NCBI GenBank assembly: GCA_019359035.1
Contig: JAHHIC010000066.1
Location: 62,001-126,000, forward strand
Source of the DNA: Scytonematopsis contorta HA4267-MV1
GTDB taxonomy: Bacteria; Cyanobacteriota; Cyanobacteriia; Cyanobacteriales; Nostocaceae
Length of the DNA stretch: 64,000 nt
Direction of reading: 5' to 3'
Positions 47,729 through 57,324 of this stretch are shown here, piece after piece. Position numbers and translations under genes: made by a program. Under the pieces are notes generated by a model. The model worked only from the letters and a program-made list of their open reading frames with translations, was not told the DNA's origin and did no database searches. Every line of letters begins with the position of its first letter. Within the stretch, counting starts at the first letter, position 1.

Positions 47729-48502
47729 TTACCAAGATTTCCAAGGAGCTTTGTTCTCGCTCCACATTTCTTCGAGATATTTTCTATCTCTTAAGGTATC
47801 CATTGGTTGCCAAAAACCACTATGTTTGTAAGCTGACAATTCTCCCATTGTCGCTAGCTTTTCTAATGGTTCTTTTTCCCATACTGTTGAATCGTCTTGA
47901 ATAAAATCAATTACTGATGGTTCTAGTACGAAATAACCTCCGTTTATCCAAGCTCCATCACCATCTTGTTTTTCTCGGAAACTGGAAATTTTTGTTTGCT
48001 CCTGTCCTAATACAATTGCACCAAATCGTCCTGGTGGTTGTACTGCAGTCAGTGTTGCTAATGTTTTGCTTTCTTTATGAAATTTAATTAACTCGGTTAT
48101 ATTCACATCGCTGACACCATCACCATAAGTGAAACAAAAAGTATCATTACCGACGTGTTCTTTTACCCGTTTTAATCGTCCGCCAGTCAGTGTATTATCA
48201 CCAGTATCAACCAACGTGACGCGCCAAGGTTCCGCATAACCGCAATGCACGCTCATTTGATTAAACCGCATATCAAATGTTACATCTGACATGTGTAAAA
48301 AGTAATTGGCAAAGTATTCTTTAATCACATAACCTTTATAGCCACAACAAATAATAAACTCATTAATGCCGTGAGATGCATAAATTTTCATTATGTGCCA
48401 CAGTATCGGTTTGCCACCAATTTCGACCATTGGTTTAGGTCTGACGCTTGTTTCCTCACTTAGGCGCGTACCCAGTCCTCCAGCCAAAATCACTGCTTTC
48501 AT
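47729..48502 (-). CDS. rfbF: Glucose-1-phosphate cytidylyltransferase
   Basis: 257 residues, the standard length. '[20 protein letters not shown]' with '[20 protein letters not shown]' is the nucleotidyltransferase signature, and '[15 protein letters not shown]' with '[11 protein letters not shown]' marks the CDP-glucose subfamily. It makes CDP-glucose from CTP and glucose 1-phosphate. I chose the ATG at 48502 (AGAGGAA upstream) over an ATG at 48574 because enzymes of this family begin with MKAVILAGG. First gene of the HEP-like run. In Anabaena the corresponding gene opens the island. Confidence 0.94.
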   Translation of the reverse strand: MKAVILAGGLGTRLSEETSVRPKPMVEIGGKPILWHIMKIYASHGINEFIICCGYKGYVIKEYFANYFLHMSDVTFDMRFNQMSVHCGYAEPWRVTLVDTGDNTLTGGRLKRVKEHVGNDTFCFTYGDGVSDVNITELIKFHKESKTLATLTAVQPPGRFGAIVLGQEQTKISSFREKQDGDGAWINGGYFVLEPSVIDFIQDDSTVWEKEPLEKLATMGELSAYKHSGFWQPMDTLRDRKYLEEMWSENKAPWKSW

Positions 48503-49092
48503 GTAATAGTTTCCTCTTAATATTTCTAGTAGATGAATACTTGGTTTACTCTGAAATTCAGAAATGACCAACAAGCGAAAATACTTTTATAGATTTCCAT
48601 AGTAAACAAGTTAACCGTATTTTTACCAGCAAGTATGAAGACGATGTAAATAAATTTGTTGGCCGTGTAAAAAAACGAAAAAGCTGTTAACATGCTCTCT
48701 TAACATTGGGAAATTACAAAAATAGCAATATATTTATAAAACTTTATGGAAATATAACAATTGTCTTCCCCATTATTACCGAGAACAAAAATTTTGCTTA
48801 CTTAAAGTATAATTGTCGCATCTATTACTTATAATCTACTTATTATTTTTTTCTCATCTATTGTTGCTTATTGATTTTTATATTAGGTAATTAAAACTAG
48901 AAAAGCTATTGGGAAGTAAAAGCCTAGAAATTTAGATGCAGTTATTTGTAATTTACAATACAATTATTTGCCATAATTTTGTACTAATTAAGGATTTATT
49001 TAGATACTTTGATTATCTTAAAATAGTTTGGTATTTTTGCAATGATAAATTTGAGCTAATTACACATTTGGGGAGATTTACGTACCGACCAA
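48503..49092. other. AT-rich leader upstream of rfbF
   Basis: 590 bases, very AT-rich, no supported gene. A 91-codon plus-strand frame (48936-49211) runs into the GC-rich repeat and is rejected. The promoter of the first HEP gene is expected here. Confidence 0.5.
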
Positions 49093-49431
49093 GAAACCCC
49101 ACCCCCAACCCTCGAAGAAAACCCACCCCCAACGGTGACTCCCCGTTAACGGGGAGGGGGCTACGACAAAATCATAAGAATAGAGCACAGAATACAGAAC
49201 ATAGAACATAGAACTATAGAACAAAAATAGTTGATTTATCATTGCAGTAATATGTCGTCAAAGGCTTACATACAGCATTTTGCAGATAAATGAGGTACGC
49301 CAACTAAAGACTAAAACTCTTGTGGGGTGGGCATCCTTGCCCGCCCGATTGTACTTAGCTAACTTGAAATCCGTTGTATATATAGTCGTAGCCCCCTCCC
49401 CGCGTGCGGGGAGGGGGTTGGGGGTAGGGTT
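49093..49431. mobile_element. MITE-like element with GC-rich terminal inverted repeats, copy C
   Basis: The left arm, 49093-49166 (AAACCCCACCCCC, partly duplicated, then a CTCCCCGTTAACGGGGAG hairpin and CTACGA), is inverted at 49384-49431. The interior contains 'aaaatagttgattt' as in copy D, a run of ACAGAAC-like words (49185-49222), and a nested GGGTGGGCATCC hairpin at about 49322-49350. It lies just after the kinase 3' end. Confidence 0.6.
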
Positions 49432-49468
49432 TCTTTAGGAGTAGGTTTCTTTGGGAGTAGGGTTTAAT

Positions 49469-51667
49469 CTACGAGCCACCCTTTTTCAGATAATTATAAT
49501 TAGGCAATAAAGTATCGCATTTAGTTTCCACAACAATACAAATACTATTTAATGCCTGTTGATAATTATCCATATCATCTTGCTTCAAAGATATTTTAGC
49601 GGCTTGCTTTAAATCCTCAACGGCTTGTTGATGAAATTGCTTAGATTGATTTCCGCCATACTGTGCAAGTTCATAGCGGATAATACCACGTTTCAGATAT
49701 ACTTTTGCTAATTGAGAGTTAACGCGCAATGCCTTATTAAAGTCCTCAATCGCCTTCCTGTACTCTGCCTCAAACTCGCTACTGTATTGAGCAATCTGAT
49801 ATCGCACTAATCCCCGTTGAAAAAGTGCTTCTGCTCGCGACGGGCTAACATTTAATGCTAAATTAAAGTCCTCAATCGCTCGCTTATAATTTTGTTGCGA
49901 GTCACCGCTAAACTTAGCAATTTGGGCACGCACAACACCTCGTCTGATAAAGGCTTCGACCTCATCAGGGTTGAGACGTATTGCATCATCAAAGTCCTCG
50001 ATTGCTAAACGATACTCTCGTTCTGGGTCGCTACTATATTCTGCGAGCATATAGCGAACATTCCCTCGGTTTACATATGCTTTTGTTTCCGAAGGATTGA
50101 TTTGTATTGCTTTGTTGAAATCCGCAAGCGCTCCTTCATAATCTTTAATATTAAAACGAGCGTTAGCACGATTTACATAAGCCCTAGCATTTTCAGGTTT
50201 TTTTTGTATCGCTTTACCAAAACTATCAATTGCTCGCTCATAGTCGCGTACGGTATAAGCTGCATGACCTTGTGCATAGAATTCTTCGTAAGTTCCTTTA
50301 TCTGGACTTTTCTTACGCTCAAGAAAGCTTTGTTGAGTGTAAGCGCTTTCGGCATTTGTATAGGGACGATTTGTTAATTTAACCATTAAATCCAAATACC
50401 CCAAAAATGCAAATCCCAGTACACACAAAATCACTGGATAAATTTTTGGCTTTTTGGGAGGTTTATAGTACGCAACTCTTGGTAATGCTCCTGCTTGCCA
50501 ATTATTAACATGTCTATTATTTCCCTGAGTTGTTTGGGCTACTCGTCGTAGTGAACGGGTAGACCGATAACGCCTTTTTGCTGGTACTCTTTGTTTTAAA
50601 TGTTCTTTCGCCTCTACTGCTTCAGGTGTTGGAAATGGGTCGCGTCCACCTAAGCGTGTACTCCGCTCGCACCAAGGACAACTTTCTTGATGATTGCCAT
50701 ACCGATGCTGTGGGTTTACTTTGCAATTCATTAAAGCTTCTTCCGCTTCCGACAGTGCTAGCAACCAAGTTTGGGCACTGGGACGCTGTTCGGGATTAGT
50801 GTGACCGACTTCAAAACACTGCAGAAATAAATTTTGTAAAGAAGGATGCAAAACTTCCCAAGGTGGTGCTATAGGGGTAGGAATATACGGAACCTTCCGC
50901 TTTTGACTGTAGGTAAAATGACCCGCTGCAATTCGCGCTTCATAAGTAGGTGGTTCCCCCGCACCTTGATAAATCCCTGAAAATGGGTGCGTGCCTTCCA
51001 TTAATAATTGAAAAATTAGCACCGCTAAACCAAACAGGTCATGGGAAACTGTTCTATCACATTGAGCAAATATTTTATTTTGTAATTCTGGGGGAGTAAA
51101 CTCCGGTTTGCCTACTGGACATCGGTAAACTGCTTGATTTTCAGGGTCACGAACTTGAAACGAGTCGGTATCTACTATTGTTACCAACGCTGTGTCGCTC
51201 ACCAAAATATTTGATTCGTTTACATCCCCAACGCAATATCCACTCGCATGTAAAGAGGCAAAAGCTGCTGCCAAATTGCGAGCGGTACGCACCAAATATT
51301 GATAATTAAATAATGGACAATGTTGACGACGAGTTCTAGGATTATAAAAATCGATAACCGGACGCATCCCCCGAATGCGCGGCATCAAAAATCCAATTAC
51401 ATTCCCACTTCCATCTTCTGCTCGCAATAATTCCATTGGCCAAGCAATGGAAATATGCCCTAAAGTTACTGTTGGATTTTCTGGAGGATGAGCTAGCATT
51501 ACTTCTAGCTTGCGGGCATGTTCTAAAGAAGGCTGGTGATAGACTTTTGCCACTAAATTGGCATCACCAGGCATCGTATAGATACATGCTTCACCACCAC
51601 GTCCTAAACTGACTGTAAGATTTATGGGAGTTGCTTCTTTGTTGGTAAGACAACGTAGTACCTGCAT
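49469..51667 (-). CDS. Ser/Thr protein kinase with zinc-knuckle-like motif, membrane helix and TPR domain
   Basis: 732 residues. The kinase domain (about 10-310) is of the divergent type found in TerY-phosphatase-kinase triads: glycine loop GRGGEA (22-27), K41, catalytic Asp148 in GDVNESN, and D166-TDSF in place of DFG. A small CPWC motif in 'NHQESCPWCERS' (near 345) follows. One membrane helix (VILCVLGFAFLGYLDLMV, near 408-426) leads to five to six TPR units (from ~460, for example 'ARAYVNRANARFNIKDYEGA'). The family often carries a helix-hairpin-helix instead; here it is TPR. ATG at 51667; the PP2C gene ends 49 bases upstream. Confidence 0.85.
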   Translation of the reverse strand: MQVLRCLTNKEATPINLTVSLGRGGEACIYTMPGDANLVAKVYHQPSLEHARKLEVMLAHPPENPTVTLGHISIAWPMELLRAEDGSGNVIGFLMPRIRGMRPVIDFYNPRTRRQHCPLFNYQYLVRTARNLAAAFASLHASGYCVGDVNESNILVSDTALVTIVDTDSFQVRDPENQAVYRCPVGKPEFTPPELQNKIFAQCDRTVSHDLFGLAVLIFQLLMEGTHPFSGIYQGAGEPPTYEARIAAGHFTYSQKRKVPYIPTPIAPPWEVLHPSLQNLFLQCFEVGHTNPEQRPSAQTWLLALSEAEEALMNCKVNPQHRYGNHQESCPWCERSTRLGGRDPFPTPEAVEAKEHLKQRVPAKRRYRSTRSLRRVAQTTQGNNRHVNNWQAGALPRVAYYKPPKKPKIYPVILCVLGFAFLGYLDLMVKLTNRPYTNAESAYTQQSFLERKKSPDKGTYEEFYAQGHAAYTVRDYERAIDSFGKAIQKKPENARAYVNRANARFNIKDYEGALADFNKAIQINPSETKAYVNRGNVRYMLAEYSSDPEREYRLAIEDFDDAIRLNPDEVEAFIRRGVVRAQIAKFSGDSQQNYKRAIEDFNLALNVSPSRAEALFQRGLVRYQIAQYSSEFEAEYRKAIEDFNKALRVNSQLAKVYLKRGIIRYELAQYGGNQSKQFHQQAVEDLKQAAKISLKQDDMDNYQQALNSICIVVETKCDTLLPNYNYLKKGGS

Positions 51668-51716
51668 GATAAAATTATCTATATATAATGTTTACGAACA
51701 GTTTACGAACAGCCTA

Positions 51717-52496
51717 CTACCCGCGTAACGCCGCCAGTATTAGGGTCAAATCATCATCTGTACGTTGTGTAATTCTATCGGAACGTAAAAACCCCACTAA
51801 TTGCTCGCTTGCTACCATTTTATCTTCCGCATTTGTGACAAAATCAAATAACGGTTGAAAGAACGGCTTGTGTGGTTCAGAAATTGCCATATTCATAGCC
51901 AACAATTGCAGCCCGTCGGTAAAAACAGCAACATTGACTATATCCTCACGCCATACCCGTACCTGGGCTGTATCCAAAGCTCCAAATGAAGTTAAAAAAG
52001 TGGTCTCATTCATATATTCGCCAATATCAGGCAAAGTCAGGGCAATCAAATCACCCTGACTATTTTTAGCCACAGCAGCACCATCACCTATCTGAGCTAC
52101 AGCCACAACATTGGGAGAAGCAACTACAATAATTAAAGTTGTCGCAAAATCAGAAACAGGTAAGCTAGCGGCAGACGCTTCCGACTCCAGAGCTTTAAGA
52201 GCAGCTAACATCGCGTCAGCCAACACCGAGCAAATTAATTTATCGTCGCGAAAAGTCGAAAAAGTAATCTCAGCAAGGGAAATATGTTCCACCACAGCTT
52301 CTGTAGCTAACATAGCACCGACTTTTCCTTGGCTGGCGCTCCCAGCACCATCAGCAACCACAGCCACTAAAACATTATCAGGTAATATCGAGAAGCGGTG
52401 GGCATCTTGGCACAAAAGATTATTTTTCACATGGCTAGTGCCACATACCGAAGCAGCTAACACCTGCCAATAAGGCATTACTATTGATTGTTCCAT
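51717..52496 (-). CDS. PP2C family Ser/Thr phosphatase
   Basis: 259 residues. Metal-binding motifs are 'NLLCQDAHRF' (D near 31), 'VAVVADGAGSASQGKVGA' (near 44-61), 'VAQIGDGAAV' and 'QRTDDDLTLI' near the end, so a complete PP2C_2 catalytic set. It should reverse the phosphorylation made by the neighbouring kinase, possibly on the VWA protein or a shared target. 69 bases downstream of the VWA gene and 49 bases upstream of the kinase gene, same strand. Confidence 0.86.
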   Translation of the reverse strand: MEQSIVMPYWQVLAASVCGTSHVKNNLLCQDAHRFSILPDNVLVAVVADGAGSASQGKVGAMLATEAVVEHISLAEITFSTFRDDKLICSVLADAMLAALKALESEASAASLPVSDFATTLIIVVASPNVVAVAQIGDGAAVAKNSQGDLIALTLPDIGEYMNETTFLTSFGALDTAQVRVWREDIVNVAVFTDGLQLLAMNMAISEPHKPFFQPLFDFVTNAEDKMVASEQLVGFLRSDRITQRTDDDLTLILAALRG

Positions 52497-52565
52497 AAAA
52501 TAATTTCACACAGGAATTTCACACCGAGTGTGTACCGTTAACCGTCAACCGTCAACAGTCAACAA

Positions 52566-53267
52566 CTAAACAGAACCCCAACCAATGGGTGGTAATGCGA
52601 CCTGTTCGTCCACCTGAGAATGTGAAATAGCCGACATACTAGCGGACAGCCAAACAAACATCTCAACGAAATTTAGTCCCTTCAACTTTAAAGGAGTACG
52701 TACCGAAATTTTACTTAGGCGAGTTATGTTAGCATTTTCCACACCAACAGTAAAGAATGCTACACGCTTATTCGCTTCGTCAGTTTGTATCCTTTGTGCA
52801 GCCTGTTCTACAATATGGTCTAACTCGCCTTGTGGTTCACCATCGGTAATTAAAAACACCCAGGGGCGATAATAGGCGATACCATTTGAGCGATACTGAG
52901 ACTTACGCTCGGCAATCATATCCAAAGCTTTATGAATTCCCCCACCCATATTAGTCAGTCCTTGAGCTGTCAATATTGGTGGGTTAAATTGGTCTGCAGT
53001 TACAAAATCCTGTACTATATTAATTGTACTATCAAATGTGACTATTGCTACTTCAACTCGCCGTGAAGCTAAAGAGTTTTTAACTAACTCATCTTTAAAA
53101 CTTAGTAAACCCTGATTTAAAGCTTCAATTGCCGTTCCTTCCATCGAACCAGAAGTATCGAGTAATAGGACACATGGACAACGAGGTTCAGGATTTTCGG
53201 CGAACTCTACTACTTCATCAAGTTTTAATGTATCAAGCATAACTTTTTGCGTTATGTTAAAATCCAA
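52566..53267 (-). CDS. TerY-like VWA-domain protein
   Basis: 233 residues, a single VWA domain. MIDAS residues are complete: D37-T-S39-G-S41 (LLLDTSGSM), the Thr in 'QGLTNMGGGIHKAL' and the Asp in 'FLITDGEPQG'. Together with PP2C and the special kinase it makes the known TerY-P triad arrangement, thought to form a metal-linked phospho-signalling complex. I keep the TTG at 53267, which has AAGGAA 8 bases upstream; an ATG at 53240 is the alternative. First gene of the three-gene unit. Confidence 0.85.
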   Translation of the reverse strand: MDFNITQKVMLDTLKLDEVVEFAENPEPRCPCVLLLDTSGSMEGTAIEALNQGLLSFKDELVKNSLASRRVEVAIVTFDSTINIVQDFVTADQFNPPILTAQGLTNMGGGIHKALDMIAERKSQYRSNGIAYYRPWVFLITDGEPQGELDHIVEQAAQRIQTDEANKRVAFFTVGVENANITRLSKISVRTPLKLKGLNFVEMFVWLSASMSAISHSQVDEQVALPPIGWGSV

Positions 53268-53842
53268 AATTTTATTTCCTTTTCTTCAAAGTATATAGCC
53301 TCAAAGGACGTATGGACTATAGCAATTGTGTTTGAGCAATTAGAATTTAATATTAACTGTTACAAAATTTTGCCTCCTAAAACCATAAAGCTTTACTAAA
53401 ATTATCCTTAAGACATCACAAGCACTCGACTGGGTATACCCAAGTAAGCGTGCTCTATATAGCTCAGCTTATACAAATATTTATACTTTGATTATCTACG
53501 ATACATCAAAACATTACATTTTGTCCAAGAAATATTTAAAGATTTGATGTAGAAATGCTGGAAAATAACATAAATTTCATCTAAATTATTAACAATAATA
53601 TCTCCAAAAATGTTTAGTAAAATCACAATAAATAGCCTGAAAAATTCTCTCTAAAAATCTAGTAAACAATCTGGAAAAAAATGTTACCCAAACAGTTTGC
53701 GGTAAAAATTTTAGCTGTTAAGATGTATACATCATGATTTCAAATAATTTTCTCAGAGAAAAAATAAATAAAAAATTTCAGGATTTGCTTCTATTTATCA
53801 TTCACCAACTTTAAGTCTAACAATCAGGAAGATTCCAAATAA
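53268..53842. other. Divergent promoter region between the triad and the PATAN regulator
   Basis: 575 AT-rich bases between divergent genes. No frame, hairpin repeat or tandem array was noticed. Confidence 0.5.
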
Positions 53843-55255
53843 ATGAATAACGGTACATTTACGCAGTTGCGTCCCATAAGCTTACTAAAACACTTATCAA
53901 GTAGTCACGACACTACTTGCGTAGAAGTATTAAACAATTCTGTAAGCTGGAAAATTTACTTAGAACATGGGAAAATTACTTATGCAACAAATTCAGTAGA
54001 ACCCTTTGATAGGCTAGAGCGACATTTACGCCGTCTCAGCCACCAGTTTCCGAGCATCACCAATGAAATTCGCGTACAACTACGCTTGACGTTTGATAAT
54101 GACTTAACTACGCAAAATCAAGCAAGCTTGCATCCAGAACCAAACACTTTTTCAGTACCAGTAGACTATCAAGCAATATGCTGGTTAGTGAATGAGCAAC
54201 ACTTGAACCCAGACGAAACAGCAGTATTGATTCAGGAAGTAGTAAAAGAAGTAGTCGAATCATTCTTATTAATCAACAAAGGGACTTATGAGCTAAAAAA
54301 CGGCACTAATACGCTCCCAAAAATTTGTCGGCTAGATACAGAAAAAACATTAGTATACTGTCAAGAAAGATTAGAAGCTTGGAAATATCTAGCACCACAA
54401 TTTTCCTCTCCATTTCAGCGTCCATATGTATGGATGAAAACAACAACACAGAGAATAAATCTACCTGGGATAGAAGAAAATCTTGCTATCTGGATGAAAG
54501 GTTTTAGTTTACGTCATCTTGCCGTAATCATGAACCAAGACGAATTACAGCTAGCAAGAACTTTATATCCGTACGTTATCAACGGAACGATTTTGTTACA
54601 TGAACCAGACCCACCATTCGATAAACTACCCAGAACATTTGAAAACTTTACACAAATTCCCACTTACTCCAAAGAATTGGCATCTAGAGAATCACGTAAT
54701 AAAGTGGTAACAGTAAACAGCACTACCACCCTTAAACCGTTGAGTAATTACACTGAATCAGCAACGACCCCCGTCAGGTCATCACGAGTGTCTACTCCTG
54801 TTAGAGAAAAAGTTCAAACAATTTCCACATCGAGTAGCACTACCACCACAAAAGAAAAAACAGCTAATTCGTCAGCAACCCCGAAAAAGCTCTACAAAAT
54901 TCTTTCCGTCGATGATAGTCCTACCATCCTCAAAGAAATCAGTCATTTCCTAGAAGATGAAAATTTTTCTGTAGTGACAATCAGCGAACCCCTGAAAGCG
55001 GTAATGTCTATTATTAGAGAAAAACCAGATTTGATTTTGTTAGATTTGAACATGGAAGGAATCGACGGCTATGAATTATGTCGGTTAGTCAAAAATAACT
55101 CCATGTTCAAAAAGACCCCAATCGTCATGGTCACAGGGAATAAAGGACTAGTAGATAAAGTCAGAGCCAAACTAGTAGGCGCCTCAGGGTATTTAACCAA
55201 ACCATTTGACCGCACAGAATTACTAAAGACCGTGTTTATGCATTTAGCTGCATGA
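53843..55255 (+). CDS. PatA-like response regulator: PATAN domain plus receiver
   Basis: 470 residues. The N-terminal part (about 1-270) matches the PATAN layout of PatA/PixG-type regulators ('MNNGTFTQLRPISLLKHLSS', 'SVSWKIYLEHGKITYATN'). A Ser/Thr-rich linker (about 285-345) leads to a receiver domain with 'KILSVDDSPTIL', phospho-acceptor D401 ('LILLDLNMEGIDG') and 'GYLTKPFDR'. Such proteins steer motility/taxis or, in PatA itself, heterocyst position. No CheA, CheW or MCP gene follows, unlike in pix or hmp taxis operons, so the partner kinase is elsewhere. ATG at 53843 with AGGAAG upstream. Confidence 0.87.
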   Translation: MNNGTFTQLRPISLLKHLSSSHDTTCVEVLNNSVSWKIYLEHGKITYATNSVEPFDRLERHLRRLSHQFPSITNEIRVQLRLTFDNDLTTQNQASLHPEPNTFSVPVDYQAICWLVNEQHLNPDETAVLIQEVVKEVVESFLLINKGTYELKNGTNTLPKICRLDTEKTLVYCQERLEAWKYLAPQFSSPFQRPYVWMKTTTQRINLPGIEENLAIWMKGFSLRHLAVIMNQDELQLARTLYPYVINGTILLHEPDPPFDKLPRTFENFTQIPTYSKELASRESRNKVVTVNSTTTLKPLSNYTESATTPVRSSRVSTPVREKVQTISTSSSTTTTKEKTANSSATPKKLYKILSVDDSPTILKEISHFLEDENFSVVTISEPLKAVMSIIREKPDLILLDLNMEGIDGYELCRLVKNNSMFKKTPIVMVTGNKGLVDKVRAKLVGASGYLTKPFDRTELLKTVFMHLAA

Positions 55256-55321
55256 TGACTATAAAGTTATTAATCGCTAGTCAAGAGTCAAATACTACCA
55301 AATTCACAACATCTTATTATT

Positions 55322-55411
55322 GTAGAGACGCGATTTATCGCGTCTAATATATCGCGTCTACCAAATTACAACATATTATTATTGTAAAGACGCGATATAT
55401 CGCGTCTTTAC
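55322..55411. repeat. Two 28-bp-palindrome family copies
   Basis: One copy at 55322-55361 has a duplicated inner half (GTAGAGACGCGATTTATCGCG then a second ATATATCGCGTCTAC); a second copy is a perfect palindrome with arm GTAAAGACGCGATA at 55384-55411. Both lie between two response-regulator genes. Confidence 0.9.
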
Positions 55412-55554
55412 AGTGTGTGCGTGTAACATTTTGCCAGAAAAATACTACAAATCTAGATGCTCGACGCCGAAAAAAGAAAGTTACGCTAAATAGACTTTTA
55501 TTTTCCATAAAACACAATCATACTTAATAAATAAGGATGGTGAGGATTAAAAAC

Positions 55555-55917
55555 ATGACGACAGTTTTAGTAGTTGACGATACAGCTTCTCAGCTGGAAT
55601 TAATTAATAGTTTTTTGCAAGATGCTGGGTATACAGTTATCAAATCTTCTGATGCGAAAGACGCATTTAATCTCGTAGTTACTCATCAGCCAGACGCCAT
55701 AATAACTGATGTAGTAATGCCTGGAATGAGTGGATTTGAATTTTGCCGTATGCTGAAGAGAAATTCAGAAACACAAAAAGTACCTATTATTATTTGTAGC
55801 TCTAAAAATAAAGATATTGACCGCATTTGGGGATTGCGACAAGGGGCAGATGTTTATTTAACTAAGCCTTTCACCAAGCAAGACTTAATCAGGGCTGTTA
55901 AATCGGTTGTTTTGTAA
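55555..55917 (+). CDS. CheY-like single-domain response regulator
   Basis: 120 residues, receiver only. D8-D9 (LVVDDTASQ), phospho-acceptor D52 (IITDVVMPG), Thr/Ser position 'IIICSSKN' and K near 102 (YLTKPFTK). It is the usual partner type of a PATAN regulator (PixH/PilH-like). I take the ATG at 55555 (GAGG 9 bases upstream) rather than the ATG at 55537. The gene is 299 bases after the PATAN regulator and may share its transcript, though two palindromes intervene. Confidence 0.85.
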   Translation: MTTVLVVDDTASQLELINSFLQDAGYTVIKSSDAKDAFNLVVTHQPDAIITDVVMPGMSGFEFCRMLKRNSETQKVPIIICSSKNKDIDRIWGLRQGADVYLTKPFTKQDLIRAVKSVVL

Positions 55918-56289
55918 GCAAGAATAAAACAAGCAAAAGGAAGAAGCTACAAGCAAGAAGCAAGCCTCTTCCTCAACTATACAAAGTCTTCATAATCTTT
56001 ACAAAATCTATATTGATAACTGTGGTAACTACTATATAATCGTGATAAACATACAGTCTAAATTATTCAGTCTGTATTTTTCAATAATGTGATTGCATCA
56101 TACCTAAAGCGGTTAACGTAAGAAGTGAAAGTCATACACTCCACAACTTAAAATAACTTAATTACATATAAATTATAGTTTTTTCTTATTTTTGAGAAAT
56201 GACATTTTTTTACTGCAATCAATTATTATCATAAAATATCGCCAATCAAACAAAAATATTTTATTTTACGAAATAAGAGATATTTCAGA
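55918..56289. other. Intergenic region upstream of the NodB deacetylase
   Basis: 372 AT-rich bases; the start contains short AAGCAAGAAG-like repetitions (about 55916-55965). Nothing else recognisable. Confidence 0.45.
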
Positions 56290-57324
56290 ATGAGCATACT
56301 CAGCAATCCAAAATTACGCCAAGTAGTACGTCGAGCCGTAAAACCATTTATTCCCACAGGGGTCATCTTAATGTATCATCGTGTTGGTGAACCAGATTTG
56401 GACCCCTGGTCACTGCATGTAACACGAAAGAATTTTCAAGAACAAATGGAAATATTGCGAAAATACGCAAATCCAATCAGCCTAAGAGAATTAGCTCAAG
56501 CTCAACAAAAGGGTAAAGTTCCAAGACGTTCTGTTGTTGTCACCTTTGATGATGGTTATGCCGATAACCTGTACAATGCCAAACCAATATTAGAACGTTA
56601 TGACATACCCGCGACCTTCTTTATAGCCACAGGTCATATAGGTCAAGAACGGGGATTTTGGTGGGACGAGCTACAAAAGTTATTCTTGCAACCAGGTAAA
56701 CTACCGGAAAAACTGACAATTGAAGTAGATGGTGCTGTCCATACCTGGGATTTAGGAACTGTCGCTAATTACAGCCAAGATGACTACCAACGCGATAAAG
56801 GTAGAAGAGCTTACGAAAGTGACCCATCATCTCGACTTGGTTTTTACTATTCAGTTTGGCAGACAATTCAATGTTTTCCCAAAGAAGCGCAACTTCCGGT
56901 TATAGAACAAATAAAAGCTTGGGTTGGTTCTGAAGTCGTAACAGACCCAGACGACCGTTCTCTTTTACCAGAAGAATTATGTGCTTTAGGAAATAGAGAG
57001 CTAACAGAAATAGGTGCTCATACAGTAACTCACCCATCCCTCAAAGAACATCCAGCAGAGTTTCAATTAAAAGAAATTCAGGAAAGCAAAGCTTATTTAG
57101 AAACACTTCTTAACCGTCCAGTGACTAGCTTTGCCTATCCATACGGAAGCTATACAACCGAAACAGTTAGCCTATTAGAACAAGCTGGACTAGACTGCGC
57201 TTGTTCTACGGTAGAAGGTTTAGTCTGGAAAGGTAGCAACGGTTTTCTACTTCCTCGCTATCACGTTCACGACTGGAGCGGAGAAGAATTTGCCCAGCAG
57301 TTAGAGAAGTGGTTTAATAACTAG
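56290..57324 (+). CDS. NodB-type polysaccharide deacetylase
   Basis: 344 residues. Motif 1 is 'VVVTFDDGYADN' (near 77-88), with metal-binding Asp. The HxxxH of motif 2 is 'GAHTVTHPSL' (near 242-251), and 'SFAYPYGSYTTE' follows. 'GVILMYHRV' at the start is typical of the family. No signal peptide; residues 10-30 contain a mild hydrophobic stretch only. It could remove N- or O-acetyl groups from an exopolysaccharide. The gene pairs with the GT2 gene downstream. Confidence 0.87.
   Translation: MSILSNPKLRQVVRRAVKPFIPTGVILMYHRVGEPDLDPWSLHVTRKNFQEQMEILRKYANPISLRELAQAQQKGKVPRRSVVVTFDDGYADNLYNAKPILERYDIPATFFIATGHIGQERGFWWDELQKLFLQPGKLPEKLTIEVDGAVHTWDLGTVANYSQDDYQRDKGRRAYESDPSSRLGFYYSVWQTIQCFPKEAQLPVIEQIKAWVGSEVVTDPDDRSLLPEELCALGNRELTEIGAHTVTHPSLKEHPAEFQLKEIQESKAYLETLLNRPVTSFAYPYGSYTTETVSLLEQAGLDCACSTVEGLVWKGSNGFLLPRYHVHDWSGEEFAQQLEKWFNN

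Noticed and set aside
48936-49211. 91-codon plus-strand frame
   Set aside because: Its second half is read from the GC-rich end of an inverted-repeat element (PRNPTPNPRRKPTPN), and the first half is AT-rich without signals.
53268-53842. Possible small gene between the triad and the PATAN regulator
   Set aside because: No frame with a start site or coding-like composition was found in this AT-rich gap.
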